The position numbers were made by a program, and so were the translations under genes. Under the pieces are notes generated by a model. The model made no database searches. It was not told where the DNA came from and saw nothing but the letters and a program-made list of their open reading frames with translations. This document shows, piece after piece, positions 1 to 6,192 of a stretch of 7,527 bases of DNA (position 1 is the stretch's first letter; each line of letters opens with the position of its first letter). The stretch is from NCBI GenBank assembly GCA_023388675.1, contig JAEWFU010000221.1, forward strand, positions 1-7,527, read 5' to 3'. Source of the DNA: Pseudomonadota bacterium. Its GTDB lineage: Bacteria; Pseudomonadota; Alphaproteobacteria; Rhizobiales; Rhizobiaceae.

Positions 1-399
1 CGGGTCGCGGCCGACGATATGCGAGACCGCGACGCGGCCGGCTTCCAGTCCGCCGGTCTCGAGCGCCGCGGCGACGGCCTCGACATGCACGCGCAGGCTG
101 CGCTGGGCCAGCAGGCTGCTGGCAAGCGCGGCAAGCAGCAGGAGGCCGGCCCAGCCGGCAAGCAAGCGTTGCAGCACAAGCCCCGCTGCAATCGAAACGG
201 CAAGCAGCACGAGCAGCGCGGCGATGCCGGCCATGCGGCGCGTGGACGGGGAAGCTGCGTTGCGATTGAAGCGGCCGTCCATCCATGAGATCAGTCGGCC
301 GATCCATGTCACCGGATGTCCGATCGCGCGAAACAGGCGGTCCGGATATCCGACGCCGGTTTCGATCAGCAGGGCAAGGAAGGCGATCAGGACGAACAT
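1..399 (-). CDS. cobD: Adenosylcobinamide-phosphate synthase CobD (CbiB family), N-terminal part only
   Basis: This is an inner-membrane enzyme of late cobalamin synthesis; it joins aminopropanol phosphate (or aminopropanol) to adenosylcobyrate to give adenosylcobinamide phosphate (or cobinamide). The frame is open from ATG at 399 to the left edge, giving 133 residues of a family that usually has about 310-320. Visible signatures are a hydrophobic N-terminus, the G-Y-P-D-R-L stretch near residues 17-22, HPVTWIGR at 28-35, two hydrophobic helices at about 57-78 and 80-97, and AVSHIVGRDP at 124-133, all typical of CbiB/CobD proteins. The acidic residue usually found near position 13 is Glu here. 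The gene diverges from cobC, and its start codon overlaps the cobC start by two bases (CATG, 397-400). No strong Shine-Dalgarno sequence is seen upstream. Naming caution: Salmonella 'CobD' is a different enzyme, the equivalent of CobC here. Family assignment is confident. Confidence 0.9.
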   Translation of the reverse strand, partial: MFVLIAFLALLIETGVGYPDRLFRAIGHPVTWIGRLISWMDGRFNRNAASPSTRRMAGIAALLVLLAVSIAAGLVLQRLLAGWAGLLLLAALASSLLAQRSLRVHVEAVAAALETGGLEAGRVAVSHIVGRDP

Positions 400-1441
400 G
401 ACGGCAGGCGGCGTAGATATGGCATCCGGGACGGTGGAACATGGCGGCAGCCTGTCGCGCGCCGAGCGGCTCTATCCCGGCGCACCGAAGCCCTGGCTCG
501 ACCTGTCCACCGGCATCAACCCGCACTCCTACCCGCTGTTCGAGCTGTCTGCCAGCGTCTTTGCGCGCCTGCCTGAGGAAAGCCGGACGGATGAGCTTGT
601 GTCGCTCGCCACAACCGCTTACGGCGCGCCATCTACCAGATGTGTCACGGCGGCACCCGGTACGCAAGTGCTGCTGCCGCCGGTGATGGGCCTCGCGCGG
701 CGGGGCAGGGCGGCGGTGTTGTCGCCAACTTATGCCGAACATGCGCGAGCGGCTGCCATTGTCGGACATGCGGTTGCGGAGGTGCGGGACTTCAATGCCT
801 TGTTCGACGCCGACCTCGCCATCGTCGTCAACCCGAACAATCCTGACGGGCATATTTGCGCCCGCGACGACCTGCTGCGGCTGGCCGCTCACCTGCGCGG
901 CAAGGGCGGGTTGCTGGTTGTCGACGAGGCCTTCATGGATGTCGGTCCCCGCGCCCAAAGCCTCGCGCTGGATGTCGAGGCGGGCGGCATCATCGTTTTG
1001 CGCTCGTTCGGCAAGTTTTTCGGTCTCGCCGGCATCCGTCTCGGTTTCGCGCTGGCAGCGCCAGAGCTGGCGGAGCATCTGCGAAACCGGCTCGGCCCGT
1101 GGGTGGTATCCGGCCCGACCCTGGAGATCGGGATTCGCGCGCTTGCCGATCTCGACTGGCAGGACGCGATGCGCGAACGGCTCAGGACGGACGCTGCGCG
1201 GCTCGATGCATTGCTTGACCGGCATGGGCTGGCCGTTGCCGGCGGCACCGATCTCTACCGCTTCGTGCGCGTGCCCGGCGCGAGGGCTCTTGCCGCCGCG
1301 CTCGGCCGGCAGGGCGTGCTGGTGCGCAGCTTCGATTTCGACGAGCAGGCCCTGCGGTTCGGCCTGCCGGGCGACGAGGTCGAATTCCGGCGCCTCGCGG
1401 ATGCGCTGCCAACAGCCACAGAGCAGGCCGAACATGGTTAA
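398..1441 (+). CDS. cobC: CobC, threonine-phosphate decarboxylase-like PLP enzyme of cobalamin synthesis
   Basis: A fold-type I PLP enzyme of 347 residues, equivalent to Salmonella CobD. It decarboxylates L-threonine O-3-phosphate to (R)-1-amino-2-propanol phosphate, the linker of the nucleotide loop. Landmarks are LSTGINP at about 36-42, NPNNPDG at 145-151, DEAFMD at 176-181, the Schiff-base lysine K206 in SFGKFFGLAG, and RFGLPG at 320-325, whose Arg fits the carboxylate-binding residue of the aminotransferase family. The frame is open further upstream to 224, but ATG 398 is preferred because AGGA at 389-392 lies 5 bases before it and upstream starts would run deep into divergent cobD. ATG 419 (residue 8) is a possible alternative. 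The gene diverges from cobD, so the two products act in consecutive steps. Family assignment is very secure; exact substrate is by family knowledge. Confidence 0.92.
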   Translation: MTAGGVDMASGTVEHGGSLSRAERLYPGAPKPWLDLSTGINPHSYPLFELSASVFARLPEESRTDELVSLATTAYGAPSTRCVTAAPGTQVLLPPVMGLARRGRAAVLSPTYAEHARAAAIVGHAVAEVRDFNALFDADLAIVVNPNNPDGHICARDDLLRLAAHLRGKGGLLVVDEAFMDVGPRAQSLALDVEAGGIIVLRSFGKFFGLAGIRLGFALAAPELAEHLRNRLGPWVVSGPTLEIGIRALADLDWQDAMRERLRTDAARLDALLDRHGLAVAGGTDLYRFVRVPGARALAAALGRQGVLVRSFDFDEQALRFGLPGDEVEFRRLADALPTATEQAEHG

Positions 1442-1547
1442 AGCTCGGATTCAGTGATTGTTGGTGATTTTTCGTTAAGCGTGACTGGAAGGCGGGTAGG
1501 GCGGCGCGTTCCCTTGCCCGTAAACCCAGTTTCGTGTGCGAGTTTTC

Positions 1548-2567
1548 ATGCGTCCATTCCGACCGACCGCGATGATTGCGGCTTTTCTCTTTCTCGCCGG
1601 CTGCTCCACGGGTTCGACTATCGATGCACTGCAATCGATCAAGCCGTCGAACGAGATAACAAGCTCGATCGTGCGTCCGGTGACGCCGCAGGCTACCGTC
1701 GGCGCCAGCGCGGCCGCCTATCCCGATGCTTCGCCAGCCGCGATCGCCGCTCTGAACGAGCCGGATACGATCGACACGCCGGCCATGCAGCAGGTGGCGA
1801 TGGTCGCGCCGCAATCGAGGCCGGCAGCGCCGCCGGCGTCCGGCCCGCGTCCAAAGGTGATTTCGCAGCGCTTCAGCGATGCCAAGCCCATGGATTTCGG
1901 CAAGATCACGCCGCAGCATCATCTCGTGCATGGTGTCGACGTCTCGCGCTGGCAGGGCGACATCGACTGGGCGCGGTTGCGCAGCCAGGGCGCGAATTTC
2001 GCTTTCATCAAGGCCACTGATGGCGGCGACCATCTCGATCCGATGTTCGCCAAGAACTGGAAGGGCGCAGCGGATGCCGGCATCAAGCGCGGCGCATATC
2101 ATTTCTTCTACTGGTGCCGCACCGCTTCGTCGCAAGCCGACTGGTTCATCCGTAACGTTCCGAAAGAGGCAGGCGCGCTGCCGCCGGTGATCGATGTGGA
2201 ATGGAACCACCAGTCGCGCTGCAAACAGAAGCTCTCGCCGCAGCTCGTGCGCGAAAAGATGCAGGTCTTCATGGACCGGCTGGAGCGTCATTACGGCCAG
2301 AAGCCGATCATCTACGTGACGCCCGATTTCTACGACGACAACCTCAAGGGTGCGTTCAACGGCTATCCCTACTGGCTGCGCTCGGTCGCGGCCCATCCGT
2401 CGAAGCGTTACCCCGGCCGCGAATGGGCCTTCTGGCAATATTCCGGCACCGGCCTTTCGAAAGGCGTGAAGGGCGAGATCGACCTCAACGTCTTCAACGG
2501 CGACGTCGCAACCTGGTATCGCTGGCTGGGGCGCAATGTCCACGGCACCGCCATGGCGCGAAACTGA
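1548..2567 (+). CDS. GH25 lysozyme-like (N-acetylmuramidase) lipoprotein
   Basis: The protein of 339 residues begins with a lipoprotein signal (MRPFRPT, hydrophobic core, lipobox L-A-G-C with Cys19). A flexible Ala/Pro/Ser-rich segment of about 100 residues follows. The C-terminal part is a glycoside hydrolase family 25 domain: HGVDVSRWQG at 128-137 (Asp131), IKATDG 154-159, GAYHFF 182-187, the catalytic D-V-E pair Asp216/Glu218 in the PPVIDVEW block, WQYS 296-299 and Asp312 in EIDLN. GH25 enzymes cut the beta-1,4 MurNAc-GlcNAc bond of peptidoglycan, so a periplasmic, membrane-anchored remodelling role is inferred. Two cysteines (190, 225) could form a disulfide. ATG 1548 gives a compact signal peptide; GTG 1536 in the same frame is an alternative, and neither has a strong ribosome-binding site. 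The gene appears monocistronic and ends before a terminator at 2593-2622. Confidence 0.9.
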   Translation: MRPFRPTAMIAAFLFLAGCSTGSTIDALQSIKPSNEITSSIVRPVTPQATVGASAAAYPDASPAAIAALNEPDTIDTPAMQQVAMVAPQSRPAAPPASGPRPKVISQRFSDAKPMDFGKITPQHHLVHGVDVSRWQGDIDWARLRSQGANFAFIKATDGGDHLDPMFAKNWKGAADAGIKRGAYHFFYWCRTASSQADWFIRNVPKEAGALPPVIDVEWNHQSRCKQKLSPQLVREKMQVFMDRLERHYGQKPIIYVTPDFYDDNLKGAFNGYPYWLRSVAAHPSKRYPGREWAFWQYSGTGLSKGVKGEIDLNVFNGDVATWYRWLGRNVHGTAMARN

Positions 2568-2592
2568 TCCTCGCCGAGTTTTTGAAATAAAC

Positions 2593-2622
2593 AAACCGCC
2601 CGGCAATGCCGGGCGGTTTTTT
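2593..2622. terminator. Rho-independent terminator between convergent genes
   Basis: A perfect 12-base stem (2593-2604 pairing with 2608-2619, AAACCGCCCGGC) with a three-base loop AAT is followed by a T run reaching 2622. It lies 25 bases after the GH25 stop and 14 bases after the stop of the convergent EF-hand gene. The AAA at the left base of the stem, followed on the minus strand by further T-rich sequence, suggests it works in both directions. Confidence 0.9.
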
Positions 2623-2636
2623 CTTGTCGATCCCGC

Positions 2637-3485
2637 TCAGTCCTTGCTGCTGGGGCCGTCGCCACGCTTGCCTGCGCGATGGGGGCGATCGTCGGACGTC
2701 ACCTTGCCGTCGTCGTTGCGATCCATGCGGGCGAAGACCCGCTCGGCACGTTCGCTCACCCCGGCGGTGAACTCGTCGGCCGTCAGCTCTCCATTGCCGT
2801 CTGCGTCCATCGCGTCGAAGCGGGCGGACGCACGTTCGCGGGCGAAGCCGGAGAAGGCATCCAGATCCATGCCCTCGCGCATCATGGTGCGGAACTGCGC
2901 GTGCATCTCGCGCATCTCCTCGGGCATTTCCGCACGGCGCTCGGCCCGGCGTTCGCGGTGCTCTGCGAAGCGCTCCATCCGACCCGTCGCACCAGCTTGG
3001 AACTCCTCGGGCGAAATCATGCCGTCGCCGTCGGTGTCGAGGCGTGCGAAGCGTTCGCTCGTCCGCTCCTGCATGCGTTCGGCGCGCTGCTCGTCGCTGA
3101 GCTGGGGCCTTCCTTCGCCACGCTCGGCGCGGTCGCCGCGACCGCCATGATACCTCCAGCCCTGGCGGCCTTCGCGCTTGACGATGCCGTCCTCATCCGG
3201 GCCCATACGCTCGAAGCGCTCCTGCGCGCGCTCCGCAGAGGCTGCCAGCACGTCGTCCTTCGTGACGATGCCGTCGCCGTCGGCATCCAGCGCCTCGAAG
3301 CGGGCCGTGGCGCGCTCCTGCATGAGATTGGCGAGGGCTGCGACATCCATGCCGTCGCCGGCGATCAGCGCCCGCATCTCGGCGCGGAACTCGCCTCGAT
3401 CGCCGCTTTGGCCGGTTGTCTCGGCCTGCGCCTGGGCGACGGCCGCGCCGGATGCGGCGAGCGCTATGATAATGAGTTTCTTCAT
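2637..3485 (-). CDS. Secreted EF-hand calcium-binding protein with duplicated EF-hand modules
   Basis: A protein of 282 residues with a Sec signal peptide (MKKLIIIALAASGAAVAQAQA, cleavage likely near residue 21), so probably periplasmic. EF-hand loops are visible at 67-78 (DADGDGIVTKDD), 150-161 (DTDGDGMISPEE), 227-238 (DADGNGELTADE) and 255-266 (DRNDDGKVTSDD). A fifth loop at 95-106 is degenerate, with Gly at ligand positions 1 and 12. The stretch at about 43-105 repeats at about 204-266, pointing to an internal duplication. Residues around 168-195 are Arg/Glu-rich and probably helical. The start at 3485 has a good GAGGAAG site (3495-3501) 9 bases upstream; the frame stays open further upstream, but that would place the signal peptide internally. 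Calcium buffering or sensing is inferred from the loops; no enzymatic domain is seen. The gene is convergent with GH25 and divergent from the next gene. Confidence 0.88.
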   Translation of the reverse strand: MKKLIIIALAASGAAVAQAQAETTGQSGDRGEFRAEMRALIAGDGMDVAALANLMQERATARFEALDADGDGIVTKDDVLAASAERAQERFERMGPDEDGIVKREGRQGWRYHGGRGDRAERGEGRPQLSDEQRAERMQERTSERFARLDTDGDGMISPEEFQAGATGRMERFAEHRERRAERRAEMPEEMREMHAQFRTMMREGMDLDAFSGFARERASARFDAMDADGNGELTADEFTAGVSERAERVFARMDRNDDGKVTSDDRPHRAGKRGDGPSSKD

Positions 3486-3660
3486 GGGGGTGGGCTTCCT
3501 CGTTGATGTGTCCCTCGAAGCGATGATGCGTGCGCCAACATTACCGGGCGATGGCCGGCACATTAAACTGCGGTAAGGATCGCCGTTCGGCCGCGCCTTT
3601 CTTCCGCCATGCTGGCCGCGATAGTCCGCACCGCGATACCGAGGAGAGGGACGAACGATC
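3486..3660. promoter_or_regulatory. Divergent intergenic region, promoters expected but not resolved
   Basis: This 175-base gap separates the divergent EF-hand gene and the small exported-protein gene, so it must hold or border promoters for both. Its only clear elements are the two ribosome-binding sites, GAGGAAG on the minus strand at 3495-3501 and GAGGAGAGGG at 3641-3650 on the plus strand. I could not identify convincing -35/-10 pairs or an operator. Confidence 0.4.
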
Positions 3661-4068
3661 ATGACGGCGGCTCGCGTCCTGCGCGTTTCATCGCTGGCGG
3701 CAGCGCTTGCGGTGTCTCCCGTATCCGCGCGGGCGCAGGAATGCTGCGACCCGGCCGGGCCGTTCCGCAAGGGCGAGGCCTATGCCGACGAGCCGGCGAC
3801 CTGCGAAACCATCGGCGACTGGATCGACCGCGTGCCTGCCTATGACGGGCGGCTGACCATGTCGATCCGCGGGACGCTCTCGGCCGTCGAGACCGACGGC
3901 ACGCTCGCCTATCTCGTGATGTGCGAGGCGCCGGGCGTGCGGGTCCTGTGCGTGACCTATTCCACCAACGACATGCAGCCCGGCGACGTGGTGCTCTTCG
4001 GCGGCGGCTATGCGCCGGTCGACGAGAACCGGGTGATGCTCGACCCCTGCCTTGCCGGCGCGGGGTAG
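3661..4068 (+). CDS. Small exported six-cysteine protein of unknown function
   Basis: The product has 135 residues and is not recognised. It starts with a Sec signal peptide (MTAARVLRVSSLAAALAVSP..., AxA-type cleavage site after Ala25). The mature part has six cysteines (28, 29, 48, 88, 97, 130), enough for three disulfides, which fits a periplasmic location. Residues about 66-128 alternate hydrophobic strands with Gly/Asp turns (SIRGTLSAVE, AYLVMCEAP, VLCVTY, PGDVVLFGGGY). This is reminiscent of an OB-fold-like beta barrel, but that is only an impression from the pattern. The start is supported by GAGGAGAGGG at 3641-3650, ten bases upstream. The gene diverges from the EF-hand gene and is followed immediately by a hairpin. 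No function is proposed. Confidence 0.78.
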   Translation: MTAARVLRVSSLAAALAVSPVSARAQECCDPAGPFRKGEAYADEPATCETIGDWIDRVPAYDGRLTMSIRGTLSAVETDGTLAYLVMCEAPGVRVLCVTYSTNDMQPGDVVLFGGGYAPVDENRVMLDPCLAGAG

Positions 4069-4090
4069 AGCCCGGATGACAATCCGGGCT
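4069..4090 (+). terminator. Short perfect hairpin directly after the stop codon, weak terminator candidate
   Basis: A 9-base perfect stem (AGCCCGGAT at 4069-4077 pairing with ATCCGGGCT at 4082-4090) closes a GACA loop and begins at the base after the TAG stop at 4066-4068. There is no T run after it, so it is either a weak or Rho-assisted terminator, an mRNA 3' end stabiliser, or a relic of the CCCGGGATGAC-type repeats found further right. Confidence 0.45.
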
Positions 4091-4128
4091 TGAAGGCCTA
4101 CGCTGCGCGCTGTCACGGAGGAACGTCG

Positions 4129-4479
4129 ATGAAGCTCCGCCTGAAGCGCGTTTACGAGCAGCCCTCCGACGACGACGGGCAGCGGGTGCTGGTCGACCGC
4201 ATCTGGCCGCGCGGCCTGTCGAAGGAGAAGGCCGCCGTCGACCTCTGGCTGAAGGAGGTTGCGCCGAGCACCGCGCTGCGCCGCTGGTTCGGCCACGACC
4301 CGAAGAAGTGGGACGAATTCCGCCGCCGCTACCGCGCGGAGCTGGAGGAGCGGGCGGACGCGGTCGAAACCCTGCGCAACCTCGCGGCGAAGCGGCGCGT
4401 GACGCTTCTCTTCGGCGCGAAGGACGAGACGCACAACCAGGCCGTCGCGCTGAAGGAATTCATGGAAGGGCGGGGGTGA
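4129..4479 (+). CDS. DUF488 (YeaO-type) family protein
   Basis: This 116-residue protein matches the small DUF488/YeaO family over its full length. It shows the LKRVYEQP start, RVLVDRIWPRGLSKEKA at about 18-34, DLWLKEVAPS, RWFGHDPKKWDEFRRRY, and a C-terminal VTLLFGAKDETHNQA followed by an ALKEF helix. Members are cytoplasmic and poorly characterised; no reaction can be assigned from sequence. ATG 4129 is chosen because GGAGGAA (4117-4123) sits 5 bases upstream and it gives the usual family length; an in-frame ATG at 4090 would add 13 atypical residues and begin inside the hairpin. It follows the exported-protein gene on the same strand by 60 bases, but the hairpin and separate ribosome-binding site leave co-transcription open. 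A repeat cluster begins 17 bases after its stop. Confidence 0.88.
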   Translation: MKLRLKRVYEQPSDDDGQRVLVDRIWPRGLSKEKAAVDLWLKEVAPSTALRRWFGHDPKKWDEFRRRYRAELEERADAVETLRNLAAKRRVTLLFGAKDETHNQAVALKEFMEGRG

Positions 4480-4495
4480 TGCCGGCATCTCCACC

Positions 4496-4542
4496 GTCAT
4501 CCCGGCCGACCGAGCGGAGCGAGGGAGAGCCGGGACCCATTG
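4496..4542 (-). repeat. CCCGGG-type intergenic repeat, copy A (inverted)
   Basis: Read on the minus strand, this stretch runs CAATGGGTCCCGG ... CTCCCTCGCTCCGCTCGG ... GGGATGAC. It matches the core of copies B and C, with differences in the middle and a shorter flank. Because it points opposite to copy B, the two can base-pair as a large imperfect stem across a 70-base spacer. Confidence 0.8.
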
Positions 4543-4612
4543 GTCCGGGTATCGTCGAGCGCGGCCCGGTTCAGAAAATGGCGCATGTCAGTGTCGCCGC
4601 GATTACCTGCAA

Positions 4613-4712
4613 CCCGGCCGCGCTGCTCAATGGGTCCCGGGTCTGCCCTCGCTGCGCTCGGTTGCCCGGGATGACGACGGAGAGGGAAATGCTGCCCGGC
4701 GTCCGGCGGGTG
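4613..4712 (+). repeat. CCCGGG-type intergenic repeat, copy B
   Basis: This is a 100-base unit beginning CCCGGCCGCGCTGCTCAATG, with a core between two CCCGGG hexamers and the GGGATGAC end followed by a GAGAGGGAA ... GCTGCCCGGCGT tail. It is nearly identical to copy C, which starts 129 bases downstream in the same orientation. The differences are a small substitution/indel in the core (CTGCG against CAAG) and scattered changes in the tail. Confidence 0.88.
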
Positions 4713-4741
4713 CGTGTCATCACCATCTCGCGAACCCGCAT

Positions 4742-4841
4742 CCCGGCCGCGCTGCTCAATGGGTCCCGGGTCTGCCCTCGCAAGCTCGGTTGCCCGGGAT
4801 GACGGCTGAGAGGGAAGCGCTGCCCGGCGTGGCGGCGGGTG
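4742..4841 (+). repeat. CCCGGG-type intergenic repeat, copy C
   Basis: A direct 100-base copy of the unit at 4613-4712, separated from it by 29 bases that are not part of the match. Copies B and C share the leading CCCGGCCGCGCTGCTCAATG, both CCCGGG hexamers, the GGGATGAC end and the GCTGCCCGGCGT tail. The similarity of the tails shows the duplicated unit is larger than the core found in copy A. Confidence 0.88.
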
Positions 4842-4983
4842 AAGCTCATTATCGTGCGGGATGACAGCGGGGTTGCAGCGTCGGCGCGCTTCATCGTCGC
4901 CGGGCCGCTGCCGCGCCCGGTCGGTTCAGGGCTTTGTTGCTGTCGTGATCGTGCCGGCGGGTATCGAGTGCCGCTGCCGCGCG

Positions 4984-5751
4984 TCATGATGTGTCGGCCG
5001 GCTCCAGCGCCCAGAACGCGAGGCCGTGGACGGTGTCCAGCACGGCGTGGACCTCGTGTGCCCAACCGTCGCGGCGGGCGGGTTTCAGGCCGGGCGGGCG
5101 GCCGGGGCGTAGTGCGGAGACGCGGCTGATGCGGCGGGACGCGCCAGTTTCGAGGCGCCTGCGCCGCGCGTCGCGGGCAGCGCGCCAGCGCGCGAAACGT
5201 GTCGCCTGTCGCGGCAGGTCGTCGAGGGCGCGGCCGAGCGCTGCAAGCCGCAAGGCGAGGCGGGTCGCCCCGACCTTATCGAAATCGTTCGGGGGCTGCG
5301 GGATGGGCTGCGGCGCGGTGAAGCCGGGAAACGAGATGCGGGGCATGCCGGCCGCAGCAGGGCGGTGACGCCGTTTCCAGCGCGGCAGCGGATCGAAGAG
5401 CGGCAGGCAGAGCGGGCGCCGAGGTTCCGCAACGCCTGTGCCGCCGTGTGCGGCGGGGCGCCTCCCGAGGCGTGGTGCGGAGGGCGGTGTCACGAGATCG
5501 CGCGCAACGATGATGACCAGCCGCCGCGCGGCCGCTTCCGCCGGGCGCAGCAGGGCAAGCACCGCGCGGTGGAGATAGCGGGGCAAAGTGGGGCGAGCCG
5601 TGGCTATCGCCTCGGGCGTTGGTTCGCTCGAAAAGCCTATTTCGGGGCTTTGCGTTCCGCCAAGCGGACCGCTCCCCACCAGGGCGACGAGCATGGCGAG
5701 CACCCGCCTGAGCGCCTCGCGGTTTGTCTCGATCGCAGCATTCCAGTCCAT
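4984..5751 (-). CDS. Uncharacterised Arg/Ala/Pro-rich protein (255 residues)
   Basis: I do not recognise a named family, though the style resembles hypothetical proteins conserved in Rhizobiales. The product starts MDWNAAIETNREALRRVLAM and has a short hydrophobic stretch at about 17-31. A helical block LPRYLHRAVLALLRPAEAAA (56-75) runs into a second hydrophobic patch RRLVIIVARDLV (76-87). A middle segment contains PLFDPLPRWKRR (117-128) and PRISFPGF (137-144), and the C-terminal half is helical and strongly basic (about 160-215). ATG 5751 is preferred over the upstream in-frame start at 5904 because GGAGGG (5756-5761) precedes it by 4 bases and the extra 51 residues are low-complexity. No catalytic motif is visible. 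High Arg and Ala content partly reflects GC bias. It ends at the repeat cluster and faces no obvious operon partner. Confidence 0.7.
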   Translation of the reverse strand: MDWNAAIETNREALRRVLAMLVALVGSGPLGGTQSPEIGFSSEPTPEAIATARPTLPRYLHRAVLALLRPAEAAARRLVIIVARDLVTPPSAPRLGRRPAAHGGTGVAEPRRPLCLPLFDPLPRWKRRHRPAAAGMPRISFPGFTAPQPIPQPPNDFDKVGATRLALRLAALGRALDDLPRQATRFARWRAARDARRRRLETGASRRISRVSALRPGRPPGLKPARRDGWAHEVHAVLDTVHGLAFWALEPADTS

Positions 5752-6184
5752 CGCGCCCTCCGGTCGGTTGGGCAGGATGGTGCGGGTGCGGAGGGGGGTG
5801 GACAAGTTTTTCGGCGTGCAGGGGGCGGTAGCGCCCGACCTCGCGGTGTGGTTCTCCCGGACCTCCGGATGCGCGTGCGCCGCTGGGGTGCATCTCGGGC
5901 TCATGAAAGGCGATGCCGGATGGGTGAACTGGATGTCGGCGGGAGATGGATGAAATGGTTTGGGCTGCTGAATGATGGCAACGTGAGGGCGAGGCAGTGG
6001 CTGCTTACGCCCCTATTTGAGACGCTGAAACGGCAAGGGTGTCCTCCCCAAAGCCGCCTTTACCGTCCGTCACATAATGGCACCATCGAGCCCGAGAAGC
6101 GCGAATCTGCTTGCGCTAGCGGGCCGATGATAGCGGCAGCTTAGGCTACAATCACTGAGTACTTAATGTGGTAAGTTCACACTG
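5752..6184. other. Gene-free transition zone between core-like DNA and a lower-GC segment
   Basis: These 433 bases lie upstream of the minus-strand gene ending at 4984 and downstream of the TIR/vWA gene. They must contain the promoter of the former near 5762-5850, but no clear -35/-10 was found. Short open frames occur, for example one on the plus strand from ATG 5950 to 6144 in the frame of a longer open stretch, without a convincing ribosome-binding site or family resemblance. No tRNA, integrase or transposase remnant could be recognised. GC falls off through the last 150 bases, so an island edge here is possible. Confidence 0.5.
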
Positions 6185-6192
6185 TTACTCAG
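6155..6192. repeat. Nested inverted repeats at the end of the TIR/vWA gene
   Basis: CTGAGTA (6155-6161) is repeated in inverse as TACTCAG (6186-6192), the latter overlapping the stop codon of the minus-strand gene. Between them lies a second pair, ACTTA (6161-6165) and TAAGT (6172-6176), around a six-base loop. There is no clear T run on either strand, so terminator function is uncertain; an att-like or protein-binding site is an alternative. The arms are short and chance occurrence is possible. Confidence 0.35.

Larger units (their letters stand above)
4480..4983. other. Gene-free gap of about 500 bases occupied by intergenic repeats
   Basis: No credible gene is seen between the DUF488 stop and the stop of the minus-strand gene at 4984. 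It holds one inverted (4496-4542) and two direct (4613-4712, 4742-4841) copies of a CCCGGG-rich element, listed separately. A further fragment resembling the end of the element (GCGGGATGAC, 4856-4865) is followed by about 120 bases with no recognisable feature. The frames open here have no ribosome-binding site and follow the repeats, so they are regarded as noncoding. Confidence 0.75.

Noticed and set aside
1442..1547. Cobalamin riboswitch or promoter between cobC and the GH25 gene
   Set aside because: No B12-box-like conserved block or convincing -35/-10 pair was seen, and the downstream gene is not a cobalamin gene.
1182..2606. Open minus-strand frame of 474 codons opposite the end of cobC and the GH25 gene
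   Set aside because: Both plus-strand genes have clear family motifs; the antisense translation is Arg-rich with no domain and crosses a terminator. It is a GC-driven shadow.
2679..3506. Open plus-strand frame of 275 codons opposite the EF-hand gene
   Set aside because: The minus strand shows a signal peptide, EF-hand loops and a ribosome-binding site; the plus frame is the complement of repeated EF-hand codons.
3688..4500. Open minus-strand frame of 270 codons spanning the exported-protein and DUF488 genes
   Set aside because: It is antisense to two genes with good starts and, for DUF488, full-length family similarity; no motif in the antisense product.
4480..4983. CRISPR array suggested by repeated units
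   Set aside because: Only three copies, one inverted, with 100-base units and no regular short repeats and spacers.
5365..6144. Open plus-strand frame of 259 codons across the start of the 255-residue protein gene and the gap to its right
   Set aside because: No ribosome-binding site, no domain, Arg/Gly-rich composition, and the minus-strand gene has a better start.
6100..6184. tRNA gene or attachment site at the suspected island edge
   Set aside because: No cloverleaf with acceptor, D and T arms could be traced; only short inverted repeats are present.
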